In this document: positions 27,658-36,466 of the stretch, piece by piece
How the letters are laid out: every line of letters starts with the position of its first letter
Position numbering within the stretch: the first letter of the stretch is position 1
Assembly (NCBI GenBank): GCA_034667465.1
Contig: JAXDJV010000002.1
Coordinates: 1 to 64,000, forward strand
DNA length: 64,000 bases
Direction: 5' to 3'
From: JAOBAU01 sp034667465
GTDB lineage: Bacteria; Acidobacteriota; Thermoanaerobaculia; Gp7-AA8
Notes under the pieces: model-generated
The model's input: the letters and a program-made list of their open reading frames with translations, nothing else
Told to the model about the DNA's origin: nothing
Databases searched by the model: none
Position numbers and translations under genes: made by a program

Positions 27658-29821
27658 GCGAGCCGCCGCGCGCCAGCAGTCCCGTCGCGCAGCGTTCCGG
27701 CGGACGCCAGCCGTTCGCCGCCGCCACGATCTCCGATTGCGCGAGCAGGCAGAGCGAGTACGCGCCCTCCTCGGCCAGACCGATGACGACGCGTCCCGTC
27801 GGATCGACATCCGCGCCGCTGTACCCCCGCACAATGGGTAGTGGTAACAGCGCGCCGCCATGCAGCAGAAACGCGATCGTGCCGTCGTCGGACGCCGGCG
27901 GCGGCGTGACGGTCAACGTTCCGCCCGTCAGCTCGACGATCACCGGTACCGGGTCCGAGCGCATCGGCACTCGCAACAATCGGTACGCGTAGCCGGGCGC
28001 GTTCACCGAGACGATCGCGGACAACGTCTCGGGCTGGAAGTGAATGGTGAATCGCCCCTCTTCATCCGACGCCTGCTGGTAGAAGAAAGGAGCCCAATGC
28101 TCGAGTGAGATACCGGCAACACCCGCGCCTGCGACCGGGCCGGCCGGCGAACGGACGATTCCTTTCAGATTGAGACCCGGTTTGACGAGCAGATGAACCT
28201 CACTGCTCTCTTCGCCGGTCACGTTGATCGTCGTCGGGCCGGCGGTGTCGGCGCCGCCAGGTGCGGAGGCTTCGAGAAGGAACCGACCAGGTGCCACGGC
28301 GTTGAAAACGAACGTGCCGCTCGCACTCTCAACCTGCAGAAGGTGATGATCGGCGGTCGTCGCCGTGATCATCGAGTTCAGCTGCACGACTCCTTTTTCA
28401 TCGACGACGTCCCCGTAAATCGTCGCCCCTTTCACCTCGAGATCGAGCTCGCGATTCTCATCGTCGCGACGCTTCAGCTTCACGTTTTTGAACGTGCGGC
28501 GAACGTATGGCTGCTCGCTTTCAATCGCCACGGATGGCCACGTGTCATTCGGCACGTCGGGCATCAGGATCGGACCGTACGTACCGTCCACGTGCGAGTG
28601 AATCCCCGCCCTCATCCCCTTCTCATCCTGGAACCAGATATTCGCCTCGAGCGGCTTCCCGCCTGTCGTGACGTTTCCGCTGATATGCGTGATCGGAATC
28701 TTCACGTCGTGAGTGAGGTCGGCACCGGCGAAGTCGATGCCGGTCGAATACCAGGAATCCTCGCCGCTGCGGCTGATCGTCAGCGTGTAGTGGCCGGAGA
28801 AGAAACCGTCGCGACGCCATTCGCCATTGCGCGGAATCTCCGCGCGCGTCTCCGATTCGGTCACGCCGGCGCGATCCTGCAGCGACACGTTGACGAGCCA
28901 CGGTTTTCCGTACGGCGCGACCGGCGGATCGACGCGGACGATGAGCGCATGCGGCCGCTCCAGGACCAGCGGCGTCCGCAGTTGTGACTCGCGCGATTCG
29001 AGAATGCGGACGTTCCGCCGCTCGGAGCGCAGTCCCCCTTCCGCGGTCGCTTCGATCAGATAGTCGCCCGGCGCCAGCGCGAACTGAAAGAAGCCGCGCG
29101 AGTTCGGCTTCGCCGTCTGACGTGCGATCGCCAGCCGCTGCTTCTGATCGTCATTCTGCGCGGCCGGCGAATCGCGCCACACCGACACCGCGATCGGCGG
29201 TGCGTTCTTCGGCTGCCGCTCGGCGAACATCACCGTCCCCGTAAACGACGAGCCGCGCCGCAGAGTGAGCGTGCCGGCATTGAGGTCGGCGTCGAGCTTC
29301 TCGTTCCAGCGATAGAGCGCCACCCAGCCCGGCGCGCGAAAGGTCAGGTCGAGCAACCCTGACGGGACCTCGCACGCGAACTTTCGCGCCGTTACCGGGC
29401 AGGCCACCGACGACGCCGGCAACTTTGAAGGGGGATCGGACGGCGGCGGCGCGAAGCCGATCGTCAACTCATTGACCGTCGCCGCCGTCAGCTCGCCGCG
29501 CACGACCACCGTCCGAAACTGCGGGAGTGCGACCGCGGCCGGTGCAGAAGTGACCTCGATGGTGACCGGCCTGCTCCAGTAATGCGGCGCCTCTGCCGTC
29601 AGTTCCCATAGACCATCGTTGAGCTTCACCGTTCCGCCGGCGATCAGCGACAGCGCCGACGTTTGCACGACGCCTGCTTCGCTGCGCGCACGCAGCGTCA
29701 CGGCGATGTCCGCTTTCGGCGTTTCGAGCGGCGTCGGAAACGTCACGTGAATCTCGCTCGCCGCCGCCGCGTTTGCGACGGCGGCGAGAAAGACCGCAAC
29801 CAATGCGATTCGTCCGTTCAT
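27617..29821 (-). CDS. Secreted protein with carboxypeptidase-regulatory-like repeats
   Basis: A 734-residue exported protein (signal peptide to about 20). It is built from several beta-sandwich repeats of the CarboxypepD_reg/CNA-B kind: recurring G-x-V-x-x-x-G-x-P patterns such as ISGNVTTGGKPLEAN, IYGDVVDEKGVVQ and LKGIVRSPAGPVAGAG, each followed by F-x-x-x-APG-x-Y/F-x-x-x-A (FQFALAPGDYLIEA, FVFNAVAPGRFLLEA). No enzymatic domain is seen. Probably a cell-surface or periplasmic adhesion/scaffold protein, common in Acidobacteriota. It lies three bases... upstream of the Cys-rich peptide gene's stop at 29826, in the same direction. Confidence 0.75.
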   Translation of the reverse strand: MNGRIALVAVFLAAVANAAAASEIHVTFPTPLETPKADIAVTLRARSEAGVVQTSALSLIAGGTVKLNDGLWELTAEAPHYWSRPVTIEVTSAPAAVALPQFRTVVVRGELTAATVNELTIGFAPPPSDPPSKLPASSVACPVTARKFACEVPSGLLDLTFRAPGWVALYRWNEKLDADLNAGTLTLRRGSSFTGTVMFAERQPKNAPPIAVSVWRDSPAAQNDDQKQRLAIARQTAKPNSRGFFQFALAPGDYLIEATAEGGLRSERRNVRILESRESQLRTPLVLERPHALIVRVDPPVAPYGKPWLVNVSLQDRAGVTESETRAEIPRNGEWRRDGFFSGHYTLTISRSGEDSWYSTGIDFAGADLTHDVKIPITHISGNVTTGGKPLEANIWFQDEKGMRAGIHSHVDGTYGPILMPDVPNDTWPSVAIESEQPYVRRTFKNVKLKRRDDENRELDLEVKGATIYGDVVDEKGVVQLNSMITATTADHHLLQVESASGTFVFNAVAPGRFLLEASAPGGADTAGPTTINVTGEESSEVHLLVKPGLNLKGIVRSPAGPVAGAGVAGISLEHWAPFFYQQASDEEGRFTIHFQPETLSAIVSVNAPGYAYRLLRVPMRSDPVPVIVELTGGTLTVTPPPASDDGTIAFLLHGGALLPLPIVRGYSGADVDPTGRVVIGLAEEGAYSLCLLAQSEIVAAANGWRPPERCATGLLARGGSLTLEVPARAARAQ

Positions 29822-29825
29822 CGAA

Positions 29826-30128
29826 TTACCAGAGGAACTTGCACGAGCCTCTCAGCGTGGTGCACACCGCGGCGGTCGCCGTCGGCGGCTTCGGATTCGC
29901 ACAGACGCACCAGCCGTTCGCAAAGCGGATCTTCGCGCACATCGACATCGTCCCCTCCATGTTGGAGACACAGGCCGGACATCCCCACGTGTCGGAACAG
30001 AGAATGGAGAGGCCGCTGGCATACAACGTCGACGACGTATCGACCGTCTGCTCCGGCGGAGCCGCGAACAACGGCGCAGAAACCACGAACACCAGGAAAA
30101 GCATCACCACAATCCTCAGACCTTTCAT
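29826..30128 (-). CDS. Small secreted cysteine-rich protein
   Basis: A 100-residue orphan with a signal peptide (MKGLRIVVMLFLVFVVSAPLFA) and a mature part of about 78 residues carrying eight Cys, several in close pairs (CSDTWGCPAC, CVC). Even numbers of Cys in an exported peptide suggest disulfides; metal binding is the alternative. AAGGAGGAGG lies just before the ATG, one of the strongest ribosome sites in the window, so high expression is likely. It is upstream of, and in the same direction as, the large repeat protein. No family was recognised. Confidence 0.7.
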   Translation of the reverse strand: MKGLRIVVMLFLVFVVSAPLFAAPPEQTVDTSSTLYASGLSILCSDTWGCPACVSNMEGTMSMCAKIRFANGWCVCANPKPPTATAAVCTTLRGSCKFLW

Positions 30129-30160
30129 AAAACCTCCTCCTTCGCCTTGTTGAAGTGCGG

Positions 30161-30190
30161 ATATTCTGCACATCGATCGGATTACGTCAA
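30161..30190 (-). promoter_or_regulatory. Candidate sigma-70 promoter of the Cys-rich protein gene
   Basis: Reading the minus strand, TTGACG, 18 bases, GAATAT. The -35 is near-consensus, the -10 is weak (3 of 6). Transcription would start near 30154 and give a leader of about 26 bases containing the strong ribosome site of the gene at 30128. Confidence 0.4.
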
Positions 30191-30338
30191 CCCTTAAATC
30201 AAGGCACCTATAAGTGCGACAAGCAAAGGAGTCGATCTCGCAACATGGAAGGAGTGGCGGCATGGGAACATCTGTCACCGTGGGTTTATAAGTGACAGCG
30301 CCACGCCGCGGCCGAGCGCTGTCATAATCCCGCGCCGC

Positions 30339-31734
<1,396 letters not shown>

Positions 31735-31745
<11 letters not shown>

Positions 31746-32226
31746 TCTCGCAATCACGATCGCCGCGCTGCTCGCGATCGGCTGCAATTCCCGCGTTCAG
31801 GATTCCGCGCCGCCATCTGCGACGATCGCAACGCAGCCGGCCGCGCGCGTCATCTTTCCCGACGGCTTCCCGGTGCGCATCGAGATCGCCGCCGATGAAG
31901 CGACGCGCGAGCAGGGGCTGATGTATCGCGATCGCCTCGCCGACGACGCCGGCATGCTCTTCTTCTTCACGAAGACCGATGAGTATTCGTTCTGGATGAA
32001 GGACACGCTGATCCCGCTCGACATCATCTGGATCGACGAGCAGAAGAAAATCGTCCACATCGGCGCCGGAATCCCGCCGTGTCGCGCCGATCCATGTCCC
32101 AGTTATCCGCCGAACGCGAAAGCGATGTACGTGCTCGAAGTCGCGTCGGGCGTCGCCGCGAAGCATCGTCTCGCCGAAGGCAGCGTGCTACGGTTCGAAG
32201 GAACGGAACGCGTCGTCGCGCGCTGA
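31735..32226 (+). CDS. DUF192 lipoprotein
   Basis: A 163-residue exported protein with a lipobox (LLAIGC, Cys 19) and a single DUF192 domain: EQGLMYRDRL, MLFFF, FWMKDTLIPLDIIWID and the terminal MYVLEVASG. The function of DUF192 is not known. The ATG at 31735 lies inside the 3' end of the regulator gene with an overlap of 11 bases, so the two are cotranscribed and probably coupled. Confidence 0.88.
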
Positions 32227-32260
32227 ACTATTTCGACCGGAGGAGGGGTTCGCACCAGAC

Positions 32261-33124
32261 ATGTTCCGGCGCCGCGGCGAGAACCTCCATTCGGTTTACA
32301 TCTTCCTCTTCCTGAACATCGCCTTCTTCGTGTTTCAGATTCAGGATGCGGAACGCTACGCGCGTGCGTTCGGCTTCGATCGTGTCAAGGTGATGCACGG
32401 CGAGGTGTGGCGCCTCTTCACGTATCAATATTTGCAGGGCGGCGCGTTTCTCTTCTTCAACTCGACGGCGATCTCGCTCTTCTTCACGCTGCTGATGCTC
32501 TGGATCATGGGATCGGCGCTCGAAGAGGAATGGGGCACGTTCAACTTCGTCACGTTCTATCTCGTCTCTACGCTCGTGACCGCCGGCGCCGCCGCACTCC
32601 TCGGCGTCCCGCTGCTCGGCAGCTTCTTCGTCAGCTACTCGCTGCTGTTCGCCTACGCGACGCTCTATCCCGATCAGACGTTCTACGTCTTCTACGTCCT
32701 GCCGGTGCAGGTCCGCTGGATCGCCTGGGTCGTCCTCGCCCTCCTGATCCTTGGCATCTTCGGCGGCAGCACCGACGCCATCGCAGCGCTCGCCGGTGCC
32801 GCCGCAAGCTACGCCTTCTTCCTCATTCATCGCGCGCTGCCCGAACGACAGCGAGCGATGCCGAAAGCGGTCGCCGCGTCAGGCGATCAGTCGCTGGCCG
32901 GCTCGACGAAGAACATCACCCGCTGGACCGCGATGAAGAACGCGCTCACGACGAAGTCGGACGCGGATATCGATCGATTGATCGCCCAGGCCGAACAGGA
33001 CATCGTCGCCGGCGTAAATATCTGCCCGCCGGTCGACTACAAGCCGGAAGCCGCCGATCGCTACTGCGTCCGCTGCGACGGCTTCGCCGAGTGCTCCGCG
33101 CGCCACCTCCGCCTGAACCGGTAA
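32261..33124 (+). CDS. Rhomboid-like membrane protein lacking the catalytic dyad
   Basis: A 287-residue protein with about six membrane helices (to about 190) and a soluble Cys-containing C terminus (CPP...YCVRCDGFAEC). Rhomboid landmarks are HGEVWRLFTYQYL (loop 1 equivalent of the WR motif) and LWIMGSALEEEWG. By eye, the GASG of active rhomboids aligns with GSFF and the HLGG of the sixth helix with ALAG, so both Ser and His are gone. It would be a pseudoprotease, like iRhom or Derlin, possibly guiding membrane proteins. The stop codon is part of the downstream repeat. Confidence 0.7.
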   Translation: MFRRRGENLHSVYIFLFLNIAFFVFQIQDAERYARAFGFDRVKVMHGEVWRLFTYQYLQGGAFLFFNSTAISLFFTLLMLWIMGSALEEEWGTFNFVTFYLVSTLVTAGAAALLGVPLLGSFFVSYSLLFAYATLYPDQTFYVFYVLPVQVRWIAWVVLALLILGIFGGSTDAIAALAGAAASYAFFLIHRALPERQRAMPKAVAASGDQSLAGSTKNITRWTAMKNALTTKSDADIDRLIAQAEQDIVAGVNICPPVDYKPEAADRYCVRCDGFAECSARHLRLNR

Positions 33125-33237
33125 AGTCAAAGTACGGGGTCAGATCTGGAAAATTGACTTTAGTTCGAACGCCCGTTCCCTGCGCGGACTCTCGCTAAAG
33201 TCAATTTTCCAGATCTGACCCCGGACTTTGACTTTAC
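33121..33237. repeat. Long palindromic repeat (TAAAGTCAA family)
   Basis: Left arm GTAAAGTCAAAGTACGGGGT...TTGACTTTA and right arm TAAAGTCAATTTT...GACTTTAC, each about 42 bases, around a 32-base loop. Both arms contain CAGATCTG/GGGGTCAGA-type sequence. The left end gives the TAA of the rhomboid-like gene and the right end gives the stop of the convergent zinc-ribbon gene. A shorter copy is at 55085. The design resembles REP units mobilised by RAYT-type Y1 transposases; no such transposase gene is in the window. Confidence 0.88.
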
Positions 33238-33836
33238 GGCGCGGCGGGTGGGGGGCCGCCCTCGCCGCCGCCCGGACGCCGGCGACGGAAACGGCGACGG
33301 CGTTTCGAGGCTCCGCCACCACCTTCACCTTCCGGCTTCGGCGGGCGTGGCTCGCGCGGGGTTTGTGGCTGCTGCGGCTGAACGGCCGGCGTTGTCTGCG
33401 CGGCGGCTTCTGCGCCACCACCACCACCGCCTCCGCCGCGACGGCGGCGACGACGATTTCGGCCGCGCGGCTGTTGTTCACCGGTGGGTTGTTGCTGCGG
33501 CGGCTGAGCGACGACTGCTGTTTTATCGCGCGGCGGACGCTGATTGCGCTGCTGGTGACGCTGTTCGCGACCTTCTCGCGGCTGTTGCTTCTCGCCGCGC
33601 GCCTGCTGCGGACGTCCTTCCGGCCGCGGCGGTCGCGCGCCGGGACGACGATCTTCCTTCGCCACGCTGCGTCCCGACCGCTGCTCGAACTCCTGCATTT
33701 TCTTCTGCATGAACTTGCGGCCCTGCGCCTCGAGTTTCGCGCGCAGTGGGTCGTGGCCGCAGTAGGGGCAGCGCTTCCATCCATCAGGATGTAGTTTCTT
33801 GCAGGCGGGGCAAACGACGCTTTTGGGCAGCGGCAT
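33234..33836 (-). CDS. Zinc-ribbon protein with Arg/Gln/Gly-rich disordered tail
   Basis: A 200-residue protein: an N-terminal zinc ribbon (CPACKKLHPDGWKRCPYCG, residues 9-27) and then about 150 residues of low complexity rich in Arg, Gln, Pro and Gly, with a run of Gly and two basic clusters (RRRRRR, KRRRRFRRRR). This suggests RNA or ribosome binding, perhaps with phase-separating behaviour. The stop codon lies in the repeat at 33121-33237, so the natural C terminus may have been altered. No family was recognised beyond the ribbon. Confidence 0.65.
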   Translation of the reverse strand: MPLPKSVVCPACKKLHPDGWKRCPYCGHDPLRAKLEAQGRKFMQKKMQEFEQRSGRSVAKEDRRPGARPPRPEGRPQQARGEKQQPREGREQRHQQRNQRPPRDKTAVVAQPPQQQPTGEQQPRGRNRRRRRRGGGGGGGGAEAAAQTTPAVQPQQPQTPREPRPPKPEGEGGGGASKRRRRFRRRRPGGGEGGPPPAAP

Positions 33837-33866
33837 TGGAATCGGCGCGCATTGTACACTTCGCCC

Positions 33867-34055
33867 GTGACCGCCCCCGATGACCGCGAGCGCACCATTC
33901 GAACGCTCATCGAGCTCGCCGCGGGAAACAATCCGACCGACTGCTGGGACGATCGACGCGCGCGCGAGCTCCTCCGCTCCCAGTCGACCGCCGACGAGCT
34001 GCGCGCAATGGGCGTCGCCGGCGACCTGATCGACGAGATCTTTCCGCCGTCATGA
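33867..34055 (+). CDS. Small conserved-position protein upstream of the PTPS gene
   Basis: A 62-residue acidic/basic helical protein from a GTG start (VTAPDDRERTIRTLIEL). An alternative TTG at 33852 is less likely. It has no signal peptide or membrane segment. Its TGA overlaps the ATG of the PTPS-like gene by 4 bases, which is the main evidence that it is real. Function unknown. Confidence 0.55.
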   Translation: MTAPDDRERTIRTLIELAAGNNPTDCWDDRRARELLRSQSTADELRAMGVAGDLIDEIFPPS

Positions 34056-34435
34056 CCACTCAATTCAGCGTCCGCGTCGAAGCGCGATTCGAAGCCGCAC
34101 ATTTTCTGCGCGAGTACCGAGGGATCTCGGAACCGCTGCACGGCCACTCGTATAAGGTTGAAGCCGATCTCGCCGCGCAAACGGGCGGTGTCGACAACGA
34201 CTCCATCGCTGTCGATTTCGTCAGCGCGAAACGAAAGCTCGAAACGCTGGCGAAGAAGCTCGACTACGGCTGCATCAACGACGTCGCGCCGTTCGATGAG
34301 ATCAATCCGAGCGCCGAGAACATCGCGCAGTGGTTCGCGCGCGAGCTCGGCGCAGCGGTCGCCGACGAAAACGCGGTCGTCACCGCCATCACGATCTGGG
34401 AAGGGCCGGTCAACTCGGTCACGTATCGCCCGTGA
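34052..34435 (+). CDS. 6-pyruvoyl-tetrahydropterin synthase-like protein, PTPS-III type
   Basis: A 127-residue T-fold enzyme. Zinc ligands are His of EAAHF and both His of HGHSY. In QueD and PTPS-I the catalytic Cys sits four residues before HGH; here the stretch is SEPLHGH: Ser at that site and Glu one residue later. This is the xExxHGH signature of PTPS-III, which cleaves dihydroneopterin triphosphate to 6-hydroxymethyl-dihydropterin and can replace FolB in folate synthesis. A QueD role in queuosine is less likely for that reason. It is coupled by 4-base overlaps to genes on both sides. Confidence 0.85.
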   Translation: MTTQFSVRVEARFEAAHFLREYRGISEPLHGHSYKVEADLAAQTGGVDNDSIAVDFVSAKRKLETLAKKLDYGCINDVAPFDEINPSAENIAQWFARELGAAVADENAVVTAITIWEGPVNSVTYRP

Positions 34436-34953
34436 ACAAACTCGCCAATCACACCTCGCTGAAAGAGTGGGCGTCGGCGATCGAAGCGCTCGGCCGCGGC
34501 GAGCAGGTCATCCTCATTCGCAAAGGCGGCATCGCCGATCCGACCTTCGGCGTCGAAGCGGAGCGCTTCTATCTCTATCCGACGTATTTTCATCAGCCCG
34601 ACGCCGCGCCGGACAACGGCACGGTCGACATCACGCACTGGTGCGAAGTCGTCCGTACATGGCGCGTGCGCGACCTCGACGCGCTCTTTCGTCTCGAACC
34701 GCATGTTGTTTTCCCGCACGACGCACTCATCGCCCGCTACTCATTTCGCGCCGATCAGGCGCTGCACATCCTCGGCGTCCGCACCTGGCGTCTCGCGAAG
34801 ACAGCGCGCATCGCCGCGAAACCGGAGTACGCCGGCTGCCGCAGCTGGGTGAGCGTCGATGATGAGATCGACGTCGACGGTTCCACAGCCGCGCTAAGCG
34901 ACGACGCGTTGCGCGCGAAGCTCGACGCCATCGATGCGCTACTGACTCAGTAA
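34432..34953 (+). CDS. DUF1802 family protein
   Basis: A 173-residue cytosolic protein resembling DUF1802: LKEWASAIEALGRGEQVILIRKGGI at the start, FYLYPTYFHQ in the middle and VRTWRL near the end. A GTG start (34432) overlaps the PTPS stop by 4 bases. The role is unknown; coupling to a pterin enzyme may be meaningful. Its 3' end overlaps the convergent thioesterase gene by 15 bases. Confidence 0.75.
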   Translation: MNKLANHTSLKEWASAIEALGRGEQVILIRKGGIADPTFGVEAERFYLYPTYFHQPDAAPDNGTVDITHWCEVVRTWRVRDLDALFRLEPHVVFPHDALIARYSFRADQALHILGVRTWRLAKTARIAAKPEYAGCRSWVSVDDEIDVDGSTAALSDDALRAKLDAIDALLTQ

Positions 34954-35352
34954 AACAAAGTCGCCGATCGCCGTCGCGACCAGCTTTCCCTCGGCATCGT
35001 GGATGTCACATGCACCGACGCAGATGCGCGAGCCTTTCTTGATGATCGTCGCCGTCGCGGTGACGGCTGTGATCGCGCGCCGCAGGTAATGAATGTTGAG
35101 ATTCGACGTCGCGAAATCCATCCGCCCGTCCCAGCTCGTCGACAGCGCGACGGCCACCGCCGTATCGGCGAGCATCGCCAGAACGCCGCCGTGAATCGCG
35201 CCGGTCGTGTTGTCGAACTCCGGCTTGAACGAGACCGACATCACGCAGCGATCGGCGCCGAGCTCGAGGATGTGAAAGTCGAGGAAGCGGCGAACCGGAT
35301 GATCGCCGAAGCGCGCTTCCAGCTCACGAACGAGATCCGCGGTGTCGTGCAC
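34939..35352 (-). CDS. PaaI-type hot-dog thioesterase
   Basis: A 137-residue acyl-CoA thioesterase-like protein: the family signature FDNTTGAIHGGVLAMLADTA contains the central HGG, and LNIHYLRRA is the conserved strand after it. Homologues hydrolyse aryl- or acyl-CoA. No degradation pathway genes adjoin it, so the substrate is open. It is divergent from the J-domain protein by 17 bases. Confidence 0.82.
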   Translation of the reverse strand: MHDTADLVRELEARFGDHPVRRFLDFHILELGADRCVMSVSFKPEFDNTTGAIHGGVLAMLADTAVAVALSTSWDGRMDFATSNLNIHYLRRAITAVTATATIIKKGSRICVGACDIHDAEGKLVATAIGDFVLLSQ

Positions 35353-35369
35353 GCGCCTAAGATACTGCG

Positions 35370-36116
35370 GTGGAGCTGATCGCCGTCATCGTGATGATCG
35401 CCGGCGGTTGTGCGATCGCGATCTTCATCCTGACTGCGGTCACGATCGCGCAGCGCGAGCACGACCATACCGGCCAGCCGCAGGCAGCGGCGTCCGATCG
35501 TAATCACCTCGCCGCCTCGATCCTCTACAACGTCATGCTCCTCGGCGGTTCGTCGCCCGACGAAGCCATGCGCGACGTCCGGCGTCGTGCGGGCGTCGCC
35601 GCGCCGATGACCGCCGGCATCGACATCTCCAGCTGGGGAGCGCGCTTCGGACAACTCGCCCAGCCGCAGCAGCGCGAATGGCTCCTCGAGACGGCCGTGC
35701 AGCTCATCGCCACGCGGACGACGCCGGTGCCGCTTCGCCAGTACTCGGCGCTGCTCGATCTCAGCTTCGCGCTCGGATTTCAGACCGATGCGCTGGCGCG
35801 GCTGCGCGAGCAATACGGGTTTTCGTACATCGACCACGCGAAGAACAGCAGGCCGGTTGAAGCCGATCGCGCCGGCGGAGGGATGACGACGTTCTTTGCG
35901 CGCGAGCCGGGCGGGACCGCGGAATTGCTCCGTGTTCTGGAGCTTGGAGGGGCACCGTCGCGGCAGGCGATCATCTCCGCGTACCGGCGGCTGGCGGCGC
36001 TCCATCATCCCGATCGGTTCCACGATCAGCCGGAAGAAGCGCAGACGAGCGCGGCAGCGCGATTCATCGAGATCACGCGGGCGTATGAAACACTCTTGTC
36101 GATCTACCGGGAATAG
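35370..36116 (+). CDS. Membrane-anchored J-domain protein (DjlA-like layout)
   Basis: A 248-residue protein: one N-terminal membrane helix (LIAVIVMIAGGCAIAIFIL), a middle helical domain (about 45-165) in the place of the TerB domain of DjlA, and a C-terminal J domain (about 185-248) with the HPD motif (LAALHHPDRFHD). It would stimulate DnaK ATPase at the inner membrane. The start codon is GTG. The middle domain is only tentatively TerB-like. Confidence 0.75.
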   Translation: MELIAVIVMIAGGCAIAIFILTAVTIAQREHDHTGQPQAAASDRNHLAASILYNVMLLGGSSPDEAMRDVRRRAGVAAPMTAGIDISSWGARFGQLAQPQQREWLLETAVQLIATRTTPVPLRQYSALLDLSFALGFQTDALARLREQYGFSYIDHAKNSRPVEADRAGGGMTTFFAREPGGTAELLRVLELGGAPSRQAIISAYRRLAALHHPDRFHDQPEEAQTSAAARFIEITRAYETLLSIYRE

Positions 36117-36122
36117 AAACTC

Positions 36123-36151
36123 TTGCACTCAGCACTAACCGGTGCTACACT
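36123..36151 (+). promoter_or_regulatory. Sigma-70 type promoter for the ECF sigma gene
   Basis: TTGCAC, exactly 17 bases, TACACT. Start of transcription would be near 36158, leaving a leader of about 309 bases before the sigma factor ATG at 36467. No stronger candidate lies closer to the gene. Confidence 0.65.
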
Positions 36152-36157
36152 TCGCGT

Positions 36158-36466
36158 CGGGAATTCAGGCTGTTCACCGGATGTTCACAACCGTTTTGCC
36201 AGCTTTTCCCTCCAGTCGACCGTAGTAATTCATTGACGACAATCGCTTTCGAGGACAACCGTGTCCGGTGACGATGACGCGGCGGGTAACGCACCCGTCG
36301 CCGCTTCGTCTTCAACATTTTCGCTCCCTCGAGCGTAAGTCTCAGGAAAAGAAGGGCTCCGGCGCCCATCACGTAGCGACCGGTAACCTTCGCAATCGTT
36401 GCTGCATCTAACGTTGGAAGCGGCACGACTTAAGCATTTTCGACGCGTGACACCACGGGAGAGATC
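36158..36466 (+). other. Long untranslated leader of the ECF sigma gene
   Basis: This 350-base gap (36117-36466) holds no gene I accept. Its sequence is less GC-rich than the neighbours and includes a possible hairpin around 36279-36310 (GCGGCGGGT / ACCCGTCGCCGC). It could be a regulatory leader or encode a small RNA. A minus-strand frame at 36145-36426 was considered and set aside. Confidence 0.35.

Noticed and set aside
33121..33237. Insertion sequence
   Set aside because: 117 bases with no transposase; a palindrome alone.
34052..34435. QueD (queuosine pathway)
   Set aside because: The catalytic Cys before HGH is Ser and the neighbouring Glu matches PTPS-III; no queC, queE or queF nearby.
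36145..36426. Minus-strand frame of up to 93 residues (or 57 from an inner ATG) in the sigma gene leader
   Set aside because: It would overlap the best promoter, has an implausible Arg-rich composition and no family; kept only as leader sequence.
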